Notes: a model not told the origin generated them from the sequence alone. A DNA stretch of 64,000 nucleotides from Echinometra lucunter (GCA_029962745.1 CM057157.1:7178197-7242196), one strand, 5' to 3'. Shown: positions 25,405 to 38,730, counted from the stretch's first letter. A program made the numbers and translations.

Positions 25405-28400
25405 TGAATTTCAAAGAGACTTGGGCTAGGTGACCCCCCCCCCCCTATACGCCCTCGTTTTACCTCTCAATCGTTCAATCTTCCCTACCACAAGCGTTAT
25501 GAAAGTGGAGACAATCCAAAATCAAAGTAATTGCCTCAGAGATTTTATTCATTAATCAAACAGCATGCATTTAACATGTTTAATCATACAACACCCCATC
25601 AACCATAGATTATATGGATCTAAATCACCATGATCGCTGATACTGATTAATGTGTCATGTACATGCATCGAGGTTTAATTGTGGAATTAAGCCTATTAGA
25701 ATTCTCTCGAATTTAACCGGAACATTTAAGGTAATCTTGATATATTGTAACTCAGTTTGTGCGAGAGGTAAAGAAGCCATTTCAAGTTAGATTAATCTTC
25801 CTTTTCAACCTCAATATTCGATAATTGATTGTGAGGCATTATCCTTAATGACGACAACAATTATGAGAACTGTCTGTCAAGAATAGCATGAGCAAAACGT
25901 TCGGGGAATAAAGGGTGGGGTTGATGACTGCACGCAACCGTCAATTTATTTCCTACATAGACGTATTTTTGCTATTTCGGCAAAAATTGGTGCCCATCTC
26001 AAATCATTGGCTGATCTCTAGTCTATATTAAGTCATGTCCATCGAGGATAAAAGAAATCGTTGGTTTGATTTATCAAGTCTATTCTCTATGATTATAATA
26101 CAACTTCGTGTCCATTTAAAAAGCGGCGCTTGTAATAATGGTTTCTTGAAACATTGTGACTCAGAAAAGACAGGCGAGAGTTACCAATATACCCCCTTCC
26201 CCTTAGTTCATTCTCCCCTTTTGTATTTCCCAAAATTGGTTTTAAATTCTGAGAGGAGATGAATGCGGAATGAGGAGTCAAGAAAACGCAGAGTTCTGTA
26301 ACCATAGCAACGGCTTTTCTTCTTCTCCTCTGCCCACTCATGGTCATCATGTCCATGTTGGTCCATATACCAAGAAAAAGTTACATTTGAAATATCCTTT
26401 TTCTTTTCTTTTTTCTTTTTGACGTGGGGTGCAGTCACCATTTATGACAAAACTTTGATGTTTCCGGAGAGTTTTAATGAAAACGCGAAACAGCCACGGT
26501 TAGATGAATACGATTAATACAAACTTATTTAAAACACCCTCTATCTTCATTTTAAGACAAGTGATTACTAAAAATCACAAGTGTCAAAAGCATGTGTGTT
26601 TAAATACTTCGTTGTTTGATTCTTTTGTTTGTTTGTTTTTTGCTATGCTACCTTTTTTCTGGACCACGTCTGTCTATACTATTGTATCGTTCTTATATGG
26701 AGTAATCTCAGAAGGGTTTTCAGTTTTCAACTAATTATCCGTGACAATGAACCTGTCTCTCGGCTCATTAGGAAGATGAGCTTACCTTCAGCATTAGCTA
26801 AACAAATATTTGAGAGTGGTGAAGAAACTCGTAAATATTTCTTAGAAAGGATAGAATAACTGACCGAAAAATCTCAGGAAAGACAGGCCATGATTGAAAG
26901 GCTTTCTATTAGATAATCTTCGAGTCAAGACCACCTTACATGATAATGATAATGGTGTTTAGAAACAATGGTGATATTGGCAAAGAAAATTATGAAGGTC
27001 TGTGGTGCATCGGCTTACCCATGGCTTTGACCTCAAGAGAGCTTGTATTGATTTACAAATAATTACCTAAAATTCTGCCTGCATATTTGATATGGTAGGC
27101 AATTTTGAGGAGGACCAAATTTAGTTTGACCCCTTGCCCTTCCTTCAGCTACGCTAGTTATTGGTGTATTTGCCGGCAGAAAGTTTCGCACGACTTCTTA
27201 CTATTTGGCTTAACCCTATCTTTGAATTATTTTTCCTATAAAGCTTAGTATCTAACATCCTTATGAGTTTACAACTGTTAAAATTCCGAGACCATTGATT
27301 TTCATGACAGTCTGAGAAGAAAAGACTGTTGTGGCGGGTTACAGGAGTGTTTGTTTGGTCATATTTCATATTCTTAATACCTCCGGTATTTAAGACAGGT
27401 ACTGTCTCTTTATAATCGTTGGATGAATGAACCCTTTCGATGACTATACGTTACCTTTTTCTTTAAAGGAAAAAGGGGGGGGGGGGCCGCCCATTGGCTT
27501 GCTTGAGGAGGAGTATTTTAATGGATCTGGACACACCACATGCTCAATAAACATGGGGTTTACTAACGAGTCATAATCACCGTCTACTCTTTAACAAAGC
27601 ACCTGCAATTATAGCTCCATTGATATGATGATGTTTCCTTAATGAACTCATGAGATGTTCACATGTTGAGAAAGAAGAAAGCGTGAATATCTTTTATTCC
27701 CTGTCAATAAAACTGACAGCCATTCATGTCTTCTCTTCATGTTGAGGTCCTAAATGTGTTACTGGCCAGACAGTGTGTGGTACCTCTCAGTGGGTGTTCA
27801 CTATTATGCATCCTAAATTCTGCATTGTTCGTCGAAATTCTGACACCTACTCGCAATAGTTTCGCGAAACATTGTCTAGCGCGGGAACGACGCCTGAATT
27901 CATCAAAAAGGGGGGCAACACCGCTGACAGCGGTCTATTATCTAACAATGAAACTCCGGGCTCGTGTAATGTGAAAGTTTGCTCACGTCTGTTAGTAATA
28001 GAAAACAGGTCGGTTACAAAGAATAGTTTTAAGACGTAAGCTTGAAATAGGGATGATGTTTATGTTTGAGGTTTCATGCAGACTATTATACCACAAAGCT
28101 AAGTACGACAGGCAAATGTCATGGCTCGCTTTTAAGCTGAAAATTGGCTTTAGAAAAGACTTTCACAAAATGGCTTATTCTGGAAAAGGGTTCACTAGGG
28201 AAGGGTTATGAGAAAGTGGCTGAAACATTATTGTTGTGGTTAGGATTAAGCAAACCAAGCGTCACATTCTAGAAATGGAAGCATGGTGTACTGTCTAACT
28301 GCCTTGTAAGATTTAGATAAATGATATAGACCTATACATCATGATCTAGCGGTAAAAGATTCTTGCACTGATTTTTTTTCTTCATAGCCTGACGTTCAAA

Positions 28401-29945
28401 TAAGCGATGAAACGGGCGGGCGGGGGAGGGAGGGGGAAGGCTGTTTTTTACCCTGTGGTGATACCCCACTCGCATAGTAACTTATGATAGAAAGTACAGT
28501 GGCTCCTCTAATGATGCAAACTTGAACTTTCAGGGAACAAGTTTAAATATTCTTCATCCATAATGTACATGTGGACAATTAATGGCCTGTTCGTCCAAGG
28601 AGTAATCGCAAAAAAGTCATCAATTTTATTTCAATTATTGGTCCAATATACATTCAATAAGGAAAATTGTTTGCTCATGTACTTCGCTCAAAAATTACTT
28701 GATAGTTGCGTTTAACACGAAAATGGAATAGATTAGACAATAATATGATAGACTTGATTTCAGTTACTAGTTCGCTTTGAATGCTGTATTTCAGTCAATA
28801 ATTTGGCTTTCTCTTACATGTAGATACTGTTTTCACAATCATAGAAAAGCCAATTCTTTGCAATTTAACCGAATATAAGATTTGTCAGCAAGGGTGAAAA
28901 ACTGGGATCTGCATCTTACAGTAGTGCTCTTGCTAACTGTGTTGGGAGCCCATTTGCATCCATATAACTGTGTATTCAGTCTAGACGAAGCCAAATCTGG
29001 TAATTTAAGGATCAGGGGGTGCTTCCAAGATGTTACCATTTAAATGATCTCAAAAACTCCATGCCTCGATCACTTATTGAATCATCGCATCAAGTGGTAT
29101 TCTCTTCAATTATATCATGATCCCTCTTCCCTTACCTCAACTTCTTTCGTGGTAAGAGGGGATTAACATACACCCTTCATCATACCCCTTAGGCACATGC
29201 CGTCTCCTCTCTCATCTATCAAGATACTAAGTCATTAATCTTTCAATAATCTTCGGAAAATGAGACTGCCACTTAGAAAATCAAATACATGAATTCGGAC
29301 AATTAACGATCTATGTCGGTGGGTATTGTAAAATAGATTTTCTAATCAAACGTAATCGGTTCAACCATATGAACCTATCTATCTGCATGTCACTGTTGTA
29401 TCTTTGGTCATTCCTGAGGTTATGCCAAACTATTTGGATGGCAAGAGGCGAAATGTTAACCAGGAAAATTACAACAGATTGCTTGCAAGCTCAGTTTAAT
29501 ATGTAAATGATCTCGACAGGTTTCACATGAACCGAGTCCATCGTTGTGCATTTATTGAGAGAGAAAAAAAATTGTATGGAGGCCATCAATGAATAAAATT
29601 GAATGCAACATCAAATTTGCTGTCAAATGCTTTTGCTTGGAAGGAACTATCAAAATGAATTACCCAAGTTTTAGTTGAAAGTTTCTAATTTAAGACAACT
29701 TGAAGAATTAAATGTTAGCTTTACAGCATTATAGAGAAGCATCATTTGGCATGATAGTGAATTGGATTTATCTGAATTGTACCTGATTCTCTTGAATACT
29801 CTCAAACTGGAAATGTAAAAGAGGTGAAACGATGAGCAGAGATTTGCTTGTTTTTTTTTTTCTTTGTTCTGTTTTGTTTTGTTTATCTTTCTTCCTCTGT
29901 TACCCTTTTTATTTAATGCCCTCTATCTGTTTTATCTTTTCTCCT
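25405..29945. other. Gene-free stretch
   Basis: About 4.5 kb of AT-rich sequence with a G run at 27476 and GC-rich patches near 28415. Only short frames occur. I see no splice-bounded open frame worth calling and no clear transposon ends. Confidence 0.3.
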
Positions 29946-30054
29946 TGTTATTGTTGTTGTTGTTGTGCTTCTTCTTCTTCTTCTTCTTCTTCTTCTTCTT
30001 CTCCATCATCTTCTCCTTCATCTTCTTCTTCTTCGTTTTCTTCTTCTTTTTATC
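29946..30054 (+). repeat. (TTG)n and (TTC)n microsatellite
   Basis: Five or so TTG units are followed by TTC units with CTC and ATC variants. The Ser-, Phe- and Leu-rich frames are artefacts. Confidence 0.93.
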
Positions 30055-32241
30055 CTCCTTATCACCTTCCTATTTTGTCTCTCATTCTCCGTTATCCCCT
30101 CTTTCAGCCCCATTTTATTTCAACAGATAGCTTTAGACTACAAGTTTTCCTCATCATCATATCGCATAATCTATGATTAATGGAAGCACAAAAACCGCTG
30201 ATAATTTCTGCGTTAAGCAGAAAATTGATAATAGGCTGTAATCTAAAAACAAGCTCTATATTACAAGGAGCCAGGAATAATGTTAAAGCGATTGTTTTCC
30301 TTGAAAATTTTATTACATGTACTTCAGAAGCCTTTCGACATTCCTGCTGCCAAGTATCGAGGATTTTTGAAAGTGACAACTCATTCAGTCGGATAAAGGG
30401 ATGACCAACTGTGTACACAATGAGGGCAATACACTACTTAAATAATTAGGGTAAAAGTACTTTGCAAGTTCAAGCAAAATCCCTCGGGACTTTAAAGATG
30501 AGTTCACGACAATTGTTTTAGTTCAGGGCGTAAACGATGCCCATGATAATGTACATACAAAACAAACAAGCTGATATTAAAGAACAGAACGTTGCCGTTT
30601 GTCTGAATCTTGAATTCACTTGAAAATGTTTGAACGCAGATTGGAAAGGAATTCTAGGTATAGGGGTGTCGGAAAAATAAACAATTCTTCGTTAGCAGGG
30701 TTAGGCGTTGGTGTATTTATCCGTAAAGTGCTTTTCTCCTGATTGTCGTTCCACCTCGTTTTGTTTCTTGAAGACTTTCAGTCTGTAGATTTTGAGTAGT
30801 GTAAACCATGAATAGTTATGTTTTTGTTACTTTTGTTATTAGATGAATCTTTATTCATCTTTCCAGTACTGTAACATCATGTTTTCAGGTGAGCAAAATT
30901 TATAGACAAAAATACGCCTCAACGAGTTCCGAACACTTATATTGGCAAACATCCTGCAATAATGTAGACATAATCTAATCGTTTTGATACCCATCAATAT
31001 CCTGATTATAATTTACAAATATTTATTTCTCGAACGAGAGAAAGCTGTGTTTAGAGGGGGCTGTTCAGTTATATCCCACCCCTCCTTTTAATCCGTCGTG
31101 ATTTGGAAGGAAAGAAGTATCAACTGACAGAACTTATCGGAAGCAATGACCTCACGCAACCAGACGTATATCTATCATCTTACTTGGCGGGCAAAAGGAA
31201 TGACTAATTATGATTGAATCGTCTGCCTTCAAAGTTGGCCCATTCGATGCAGAATGTGTCGTAAATCATCACTTTTAACAGCCAATTTTTCATCGTCAAT
31301 GAAAAGAAAATCCAGCGTGTTTTCTTTGAAACTTCCAGATTGTACACTAGTTTCGTTTCGTATACAGCATAAACTGTTTATTGGGGGAAAATTTTCAAAG
31401 TAAAAACTTACAACTTATGATTACATGAATACTTCTTTTGAGGGTGTCATGATAAGGTTTGGAAGATTACTATTAGTTCAACTGACATTTCAGATTATCC
31501 CATGGGTACTTACAAATTTCTGTTACGCGGTGATATGATAATGTACATCCCCCCCCCCCCCCCCGGTGGTGATGACGATATTATATGAGTATCTGCTTTA
31601 ACAAAATATCATATATCATTTAATGCAATTTAATTCAGTTCACTGTATTAAGTGATAAAAAGCAAAACAAACATACATACAAAGTGCACAAAATGAAAGA
31701 CAATTCGTGTATATAATAACAACAACAACAAATAACATACCTGGCTTCAGGAGACAAATTAAATATATCAAATCTTAGCTCGTTTACCCCTTACATAAAA
31801 TGCCAAAGCAACCTGATAAAACATCAAAATCGTTTCCTCGTAATTCATAATGCAGACTCACGTTTCTAATCAATTAGTTTTCATTTTCATTCCTAACTTT
31901 GTCGGCCTTTTTGATGTAGTTGACTGAAATCAGAAAAGGGGGACAATTGCCATTAAATGAGGTGTATTGTGCAATCAAGAACGCCCCCTCTAATTCTCAG
32001 ACCGTTACTCATAGTTTGTCAAATAATCTTCATTTGATTGGTTCAGAAATAAATGATCCTTCCCTCTCATTCTTCCATCAGATATAACCACCTTTGCACC
32101 TGTTTGATAGTAAGGTAGTCTGGGAGAGTGCCAATCTCTAACGAAGCACATCTTACAGAGAGGAATTAATCAGAAGTTAGGAATGTCGCCCTCTCTCGGC
32201 CTTGATTAATTCATAATATTTTATTCATCCATTCAACGTTG
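30055..32241. other. Gene-free stretch
   Basis: Unique AT-rich sequence with a long C-run at 31551. Overlapping frames of 74 and 104 codons at 30104-30418 have no recognisable domain. Confidence 0.3.
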
Positions 32242-32640
32242 GCTGGTTGGTTAATTGTTTATTTTGCCAGACTTATAAGAATGCATGTATAATTGTAAGT
32301 AAGCAGTCAGGGGGTGTTCCACAAAGAGTTAAAATTGATTTTAAAATCGATCCGATCAGTTTCAAGTAACTTACAAGTGAAATGATGAAACAGGATATCA
32401 GGAATCAATTTTAAGCTGCATGTATAAAGGCATAATTATTACATGAACCGCTGCTTAAAATCAATCCTAAATTTAAAATCGATTTTATCTTCGTGAAACA
32501 ACCCCCACCCCCCCAGACCAACGACTTTAAGTAATTTTCTGAGGGACTTGGTAATGTAAACCCACTAGCGGAAAGACTTGGTTTCCATCTTGTGTACGTA
32601 TTCCCAGGTACGAACTTTGGTTTTCAATGCATTATTGTAA
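32242..32640 (-). mobile_element. tRNA-derived SINE split by a MITE
   Basis: This is the same SINE family as 21744-21965: GGTTGGTTAATTG at the tail end, AAGTAAGCAGTCA, then after an interruption GACCAACGACTTTAAG and GACTTGGTAATG. The tRNA-like head (about 32570-32640) is badly decayed. The body is interrupted at the exact point where the other copy reads continuously, showing that the MITE at 32310-32506 inserted into it. Confidence 0.7.
32310..32506. mobile_element. MITE nested in the SINE
   Basis: The terminal repeats are GGGGGTGTTCCACAAAGAGT on the left and, inverted, GGGGGTTGTTTCACGAAGAT on the right. The inverted match continues inward around AAAATCGATTTTAAA blocks. The element is about 197 bp, AT-rich and non-coding. 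The empty site can be inferred from the uninterrupted SINE copy at 21744-21965. Confidence 0.8.
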
Positions 32641-32657
32641 TGTAGGCTGCAGTGTAT

Positions 32658-33045
<388 letters not shown>

Positions 33046-33306
33046 CATTTATTCATCTTTCTTTCTACATGTTACATACAACTTTGCATACGATCCATAT
33101 TATATATTACAATGCAAACAAAATCACAACAGTATAATGAAATGGATTAAAAGAAAGATGAGGAGACCTTGGTAAAAGCAGAGCTTGTAAGGTGTAAGGT
33201 CCCCTCTGAACCAACTTATAACTTGGCTCGTACATAGCAACGTTATTAATGTAATGGAATTATAATATTGTAACTACCTAAGAATACGTTATGAAAGGGA
33301 TGGAGA

Positions 33307-33691
33307 CATTGGCGTAAATCCCGAGGGGTGGGGGGGGGGATATATCCCCCACTTTTTCCAGGGGGGGGGGGGGATGGCGTGTACAAATATCCCCCTCATT
33401 TTAAGGAAAAATTATGTTATTAATCAGTTGGTGAAATTTTTCTTAAAATTGTCATAAACGACGGTCATATAGTAGAATTTTCATTTGAAATGTTCTTTAA
33501 AAAAAAAGGGGGGTTATTTTTCGCTCGCTCGCAAAATAAAAGAATTATATGTGTGTGGGGGTCTAGTCGGGTGAGTAAGGGTGTGTGTGTATACTTAAGT
33601 GTGAGTTCACGCAAGAAATTTGGGCAAAAAAATTCGATCATCCCCTCCTCCCCCCCCCCCCCCCACTCCTCAAAACGGATTTACGCCGGTG
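33307..33691. mobile_element. hAT-type MITE with perfect 8-bp target duplication
   Basis: The ends are CATTGGCGTAAATCCCGAGG and, inverted, CACCGGCGTAAATCCGTTTT. The flanks are the perfect direct repeat GATGGAGA at 33299-33306 and 33692-33699. G-tracts lie inside the left end and a long C-tract inside the right end. The element is 385 bp with no transposase. Confidence 0.87.
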
Positions 33692-33734
33692 GATGGAGAA
33701 AGAAAAACACAGGAGCATTAGGTTGACAATCTAC

Positions 33735-34570
33735 AAATTATTTCGTTAGACACATAATATAAAAAGGGGGAATTATACAGCAGTACGTCAGAGGCAATAC
33801 CAATACTCCAAGAGTCACAGTAATCATAAAGAAGATAAGCCATAAGTGTACGCTTGAATGCAGAGAGACTAACAGATTGCTTAACACTAGAATCAAGAGA
33901 TTTCCAGAACCTAGGTCCAGTAAAAAAAAAACCAACGTATTAAAACGAAATTTTGTCCTTACTTTGGGTAAGTGAAATGCAGAAGCATTTCGTGTAGCAT
34001 GGTGATGAACCTGACTGTTTTTCTGAAAAATGTTGGCCAAAGCCAGTGGTAGGACACCAGAATTGAAGCCATACATGAGAGCACCCAGTTGAAAGTGATA
34101 TATATCTTGCAGCTTTAAAATTTTATGCCTATAAAAAAGCGGGTTAGTGTGCTCACGAAAGCTTACATTACAAATAATTCTTAAGACTCTCTTTTGAATC
34201 AAATGTAATTTTTCAAGATGAATTTTAAGAGAATTACCCCATGCAAGTACACCATAATTGATGTAAGGAAGAATTAATGTTGAGTATATTATAAGAAGAA
34301 TATCCTTAGGAAATGATGATTTGAATTTATGTATTACACCACTACTTTTTGACAGTGTCTTACAGAGATGATTTATATGGATTTTCCAAGTCAGATGCTC
34401 ATCAATGTGTAAACCAAGGAATTTCGTTGACGGTACTCTATCTACTAAAACATTATCAAATGATACATCTCCAGGAAGCACTTTATTGTATTACTAAAAA
34501 GCATATAAAGCATATAATTTGTCTTTTGTGTATAAAATCAAAATGCGTTTATCCTTTTTTCCTTAAATGA
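33735..34570 (-). pseudogene. Non-LTR retrotransposon remnant: C-terminal part of a reverse transcriptase
   Basis: The minus-strand frame shows the signature tail of LINE reverse transcriptases: STKFLGLHIDEHLTW, a middle part with YINYGVLAWGN, and then LHLIQKRVLRIIC. This matches the region after the catalytic YxDD motif in Jockey/CR1-type elements. The catalytic domain and endonuclease are absent, so the copy is 5' truncated. The frame is also broken at the A-run 33922-33931: similarity continues in another frame to a stop near 33736. Upstream of about 34481 the frame contains stops. The copy is dead. Family assignment finer than non-LTR is not possible here. Confidence 0.82.
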
Positions 34571-34983
34571 AAATATACTTAGCAGTTGCCATCTTTTCTA
34601 TTTCCTTTAGCTCTTATAGAGTTTTACTCAACCTTGAAGTGAGATAATGTACAGACAAAGTCATGAAATAGCCTGTCTTAAGCATTGTTAACACACTTTT
34701 TTGCTCGAAAATAAGCATTGAGCTTCCGTGTTACCGTGACAACCATTTTGGCTATCAATTTTATCGTCTGCATGAATTAGAGACAATCGGATTCATATGT
34801 TAGATATTTATTTTATCAGTGAAACAAGATAATGAGTGACATCTTTCTAAACTTTGAGAGGGTGAAGAAAAGGCATTGACATCATCTCCTAGTGACATTT
34901 TCCTTTGTCAATTATTTTGTAAGTTTGCCAAAGTTGTAGTTATAAACTTTCAACACAAGATGGCGATCTTACATAGCCTTCTC

Positions 34984-35169
34984 TAGAGTACCTACATAAA
35001 GAGAGTAGCGACAACCCAAGATTTGAACGCCATTTTGTTTCCCTGTTACGCAACATTTCTATTCAATTCCGATAAGCAAACGGGTGTTCGAAATAGAAAG
35101 AATTTGAACGCCATTTTTTTCCCCAAGAAGTAGGACGTCTATGTCGCTACTCTCTTTATGTAGGTACTC
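34984..35169. mobile_element. MITE with 8-10 bp target duplication
   Basis: The ends are AGAGTACCTACATAAAGAGA and its exact inverted copy, giving about 28 matching bases (AGAGTACCTA…GTAGCGACA). The direct repeat TAGCCTTCTC occurs at 34974-34983 and 35170-35179. Because the repeat shares bases with the ends, the true duplication is 8-10 bp. A second, inner direct repeat GAACGCCATTTT lies at about 35027 and 35107. The element is about 186 bp and non-coding. Confidence 0.88.
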
Positions 35170-35179
35170 TAGCCTTCTC

Positions 35180-35845
35180 GGCCTCTTTAATCAGTGGGCG
35201 TATTTGACTTGCATGGAATTTAGAGGTAGTAATTAAGTTTGGTTCGTTTGTTGTAAGTTGTTTTTCACAAAGTCATCGCAAAAGTTGATCACGGCAAAGG
35301 ATTGTGGTGAAATCGTTGAAATTGTTGAATTAAAGTAACAATTACAAGTTCAATAGAGACTACTAAGGAGGAATGTTAAGCCATGAAAGTAAGCTAGATA
35401 TAAAGAAACTGGCGTGGTTCTATAGATGTGAAGTGAATACACGATATCGCCCCCATCCCCACCCCAAAAAATAATAAGAAGAAGAAGAAAACACGAATAA
35501 AAATTTCTGTAGAGATAAATCAATGGAACAACATAAGAACAATTCCGAAGAATATAAATTCAATGAGTTCGTTTTGGAGATATCTCAAGAAAAATATTAG
35601 TGACACTAACCCATGGTAGAGATTGAGACTTGCATCGTCGTAAGGTAGAAAAAAAAATTAACCAAATTACAAATGTTTTTAAAATCCATATATGGAATTA
35701 ACGTGGACATTCCAAATTTGGGATAATTTTTCTAAAAATCTGTTTTTGTATAAACAACGTTGGAATGCCTCTTGCAGGAGTATGAGGACATGACAAGCCT
35801 TCTCGCACGATTTAACAATAGCTATTGAGACAAAACACCTCCTTC
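35180..35845. other. Gene-free stretch
   Basis: AT-rich sequence between the MITE and the motif array of gene A. Nothing recognised. Confidence 0.3.
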
Positions 35846-36463
35846 GTTACAAGCTACGGAAAAGGGTGCCAGTACGATTTCTCTCACTTTCCTCCTTATT
35901 ATATTATACCTTCGTTATAAGCTACGGAAGAGGGTGCCAGTACGATTTCTCTCACTCTCTTCCTCCGGACTATGCATTTTTCTTATTGTGAGGGAGGGTG
36001 TGTGTGATTGTTTTTGATGTGTTGCGTTTTGTTGTTTGTTCGGGTTTTTTGCATTGTTTTGTTGGGCTTTTGTTTGTTTCGTCTCAAACATATCGTTATG
36101 GACAATTTAAGATCATTGGAAAGCGTAACCTGAAATGTCTTGTAGCCTTTGATATTAATAGCGAGTGAGGAAGGAGTTGGGGCTCTTCCCCCATTTTTTA
36201 TCCGCCTATATGCACAAGGCATTTGTTGTACAATGACTGAATTTCATAGTTGTTGAAAGCTATGAAGAGATTCATAGACACTATAAAATCATAACAGTGG
36301 CATGAATGATTGGTGTTGTTACAAGGTGCAAGACTATATTGAAGGGGATAGATTTTTCACCCCTAACAATGGTGATATTTTTGTTAAAAGCTACGGGTGA
36401 AATGGTAGAGTGCAGAGACTAAACACTCGTAACAATGATGGAGGTGCTTTGTTAAAAGCTACG
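35846..36463 (+). promoter_or_regulatory. Array of GTTAAAAGCTACG motifs upstream of LC8 gene A
   Basis: Motif copies start at 35846 (GTTACAAGCTACG), 35914 (GTTATAAGCTACG), 36252 (GTTGAAAGCTATG), 36318 (GTTACAAGGTGCA, weak), 36383 and 36451 (both GTTAAAAGCTACG). Spacings are 68, then 66, 65 and 68 bp. The first two lie in a near-identical 68-bp tandem duplication. All point in the direction of gene A, 0.7-1.3 kb before its predicted start. The same array precedes genes C and D. A regulatory role is inferred and the binding factor is unknown. Confidence 0.6.
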
Positions 36464-37153
36464 AGCGACTTGCAGAGTGCGTGTAGACTGAAAACTCGTA
36501 GCAAGAATGCTATGCATAGACTAGTCATTCATTATGACGATGGTGTTTCTTAAACTTAAGATATAGAAAGTGGTTCGCAACCTCCGCCAATACAAACACA
36601 AATCTGCATCATATAATTATCAGCCTATTGAGTCATATGACAGCAGGATTAAAAACAAACTGACAAACCAGGAGAAAAAAAAAGCTAGATTCATCCGTTT
36701 TTGTCTTTTCTTTTCGAAAGAAAAGAAAATAGAAAGTATTGATATCTGAAAAGAAGATACATGGTCATTTTTTTTCACAATTTAAAAATGCGAATATTAC
36801 AACAAAATGATTTGGAACGTTTGAATAAGGTACCAGTCTATTGCAAAGGTTTTCATTACTTCTTCATACCATTATTCTTGACGTTTAAAGACAAAATGAA
36901 AACAAAGAAATACCAACATTATAGAGCTCTTTAGTCCCAGGCGAAATTGTTACTAATCATTTCCTACAAAATAGCAATTATTATGCCTTGCCCCCCCCAA
37001 AAAAGAAATCTTAAACTGGTTATACATGTAAATTCAAATGCATTCTATGGAGCGAACACTGAATACGTGAGGTGTCATCCGAATGTTTTCATTTTCTGAC
37101 GGGGGGGGGGGGGGGGGGGGGTGCAGCGCGTACGATAGAAGCGATCTTCTTGA

Positions 37154-37182
37154 TATAATGAAGCCAAGTGGGTGTGTCCACA
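37154..37182 (+). promoter_or_regulatory. Core promoter of LC8 gene A (TATA box to predicted start)
   Basis: TATAAT at 37154 lies about 28 bp before CACAGCTCATTT, where the A at 37182 is the predicted start. Gene D has the same pair (GATATAAGG, then TCTCAGCTCATTTT) at the same spacing. A 21-base G run ends at 37121, just upstream. Confidence 0.6.
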
Positions 37183-37283
37183 GCTCATTTCGAGTTTCAA
37201 ACTCGTCTCGCCAGGGCAACGTCTGCGAACAGGCCTCACAACTTGTAATTTTTACCTCGACATCAACCTTAAAGATATCCATC
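37182..37283 (+). other. Noncoding first exon of LC8 gene A
   Basis: About 102 nt of 5' UTR ends at the donor ATCCATC then GTAAGTTG. The intron runs 37284-37672 and ends in a pyrimidine-rich tract and CTAG. Gene D has a first exon of the same length with the same donor context (TTCATC then GTAAGTT). Confidence 0.65.
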
Positions 37284-37672
37284 GTAAGTTGATATTTTAT
37301 TTTTCAAAATTTTATGAAATTATTTTTTTCTCTTTACTCCTTATTATCTATTTAATTATTCCTTCATTCATTTATTTACTATACTCGAGAGAAGCACTTG
37401 CTAAGCCCAACTGTTAATTTTATTATCGTTGTTGTTGTCATCGTCGTCATTGTTTTTGTTGAAGACATTTTAAGGTAGGCAAATTCGAATTTGCTCTATT
37501 GTGGCGAATGTGGAAACAACATGCTGGGGATATTACTTTTGAACTTAAAATTTTACAAACATTATTTTTTAACATTCTTCAACCTGCTGATCATGGCTTC
37601 TATAAAGCCAAACCACGATCCAAGATTTCACGATCTACATTTAATTATTTTTCTTTATCTTCCCAATGCTAG

Positions 37673-37984
37673 ATGAGTCGTCCATCCTATTCGAGCAAGA
37701 CTGGTGCTGAGAAGAAGAAAATCGACATCAAGAACACGGACATGAACGAGGAAATGCAAGATATGGCCGTCGAGTTGGCAGAACAAATGCTGGATGACAA
37801 GCAGAAGAAGCCCGTTGAGAAGGATGTCGCTGCCTATATCAAGAAGGAATTCGACAAGCTTTTCGATCCGACTTGGCATTGCATCGTCGGCCGCAACTAT
37901 GGCAGCTACGTGACGCACGAGACTAAACATTTCATCTACTTCTACCACGAACAAACGGCGATCCTTCTTTTCAAGTCGGGTTAG
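37673..37984 (+). CDS. DYNLL-like: LC8-type dynein light chain, gene A
   Basis: The protein is 103 residues, against 89 for typical LC8. It has a basic, Ser-rich extension of about 14 residues, then the full LC8 fold: IDIKNTDM at the start, a long helix pair ([13 protein letters not shown]… and [15 protein letters not shown]), and the highly conserved [19 protein letters not shown] followed by HFIYFY and the C-terminal LLFKSG. LC8 forms a dimer whose edge strand binds short linear motifs. It serves cytoplasmic and axonemal dynein and many other partners as a dimerisation hub. Key groove and dimer residues, including the His of TWHC, are kept. A four-residue insertion-like stretch (DKQKKP) precedes the second helix. 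The start codon directly follows the splice acceptor. Confidence 0.95.
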   Translation: MSRPSYSSKTGAEKKKIDIKNTDMNEEMQDMAVELAEQMLDDKQKKPVEKDVAAYIKKEFDKLFDPTWHCIVGRNYGSYVTHETKHFIYFYHEQTAILLFKSG

Positions 37985-38724
37985 GTCGCCCAACAACTTC
38001 GACTTCATAGACGACGTTTAAGCTGGTAGATAGAACTGAGAGGCTCTATGTCAGATTCGGCATTGAACTCATCACCGTATGATGACATCACTTGGGCATC
38101 GAGCACACACTGTTACTGAACGTCAGGTTCAATTCAGTATTCTTATATTTATTCGATTTGAATTAAAGTTAGCAATACAGTCGTAATTACATTTTTCTGA
38201 ATTCTGTCCGCATCAATTCAAAGGCAGTCTTATTATACGAAGATGATAACAAAAAATGGTCCAGTAGTCCGAACATGCTGTACAAGTAGATAAACATAAT
38301 TTTTCCTCAACTGATATGATATCGATGACATTGTTTTTGTTGTCTTCGCGTTACAGGTAGATATAGTGAAATATGTTTTGATGCCGAGTTTTGGAGTATA
38401 CATATAGTTGCTTAACTAGTCACTTGAATAGATTTGAACACTGAATTTGATAATTATATAGATATATTCAAATATTTATCGAAGATTTGTATACGATAGA
38501 GGTTCTTTTGCTCGAAGGTTAGCTCAAAACTATTTCAAACTGAGATGTACGTTTACAACCAAATCATGTGAAATCTTTGTATTGACTTTAAGGCACCTGT
38601 TCATGGTTTAGTAGCCTGTTGTATTATATTATTTATCAATATTCGTGATTTTGTAAAACTGGTAATGATACCGGCCACAATAATTATTGTCATGCGTCGG
38701 AGGCATGTTCGGATATGTTCTAAA

Positions 38725-38730
38725 AATAAA
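38725..38730 (+). terminator. Polyadenylation signal of gene A
   Basis: AATAAA (with a second overlapping AATAAA-like repeat) about 740 nt after the stop. Gene C has one at nearly the same distance. Confidence 0.5.

Noticed and set aside
24801..25433. Long frames across 24905-25404
   Set aside because: They exist only because unknown bases contain no stops.
37655..38008. 117-codon minus-strand frame over LC8 gene A, and similar antisense frames over B, C and D
   Set aside because: Antisense shadows of the conserved LC8 coding sequence.
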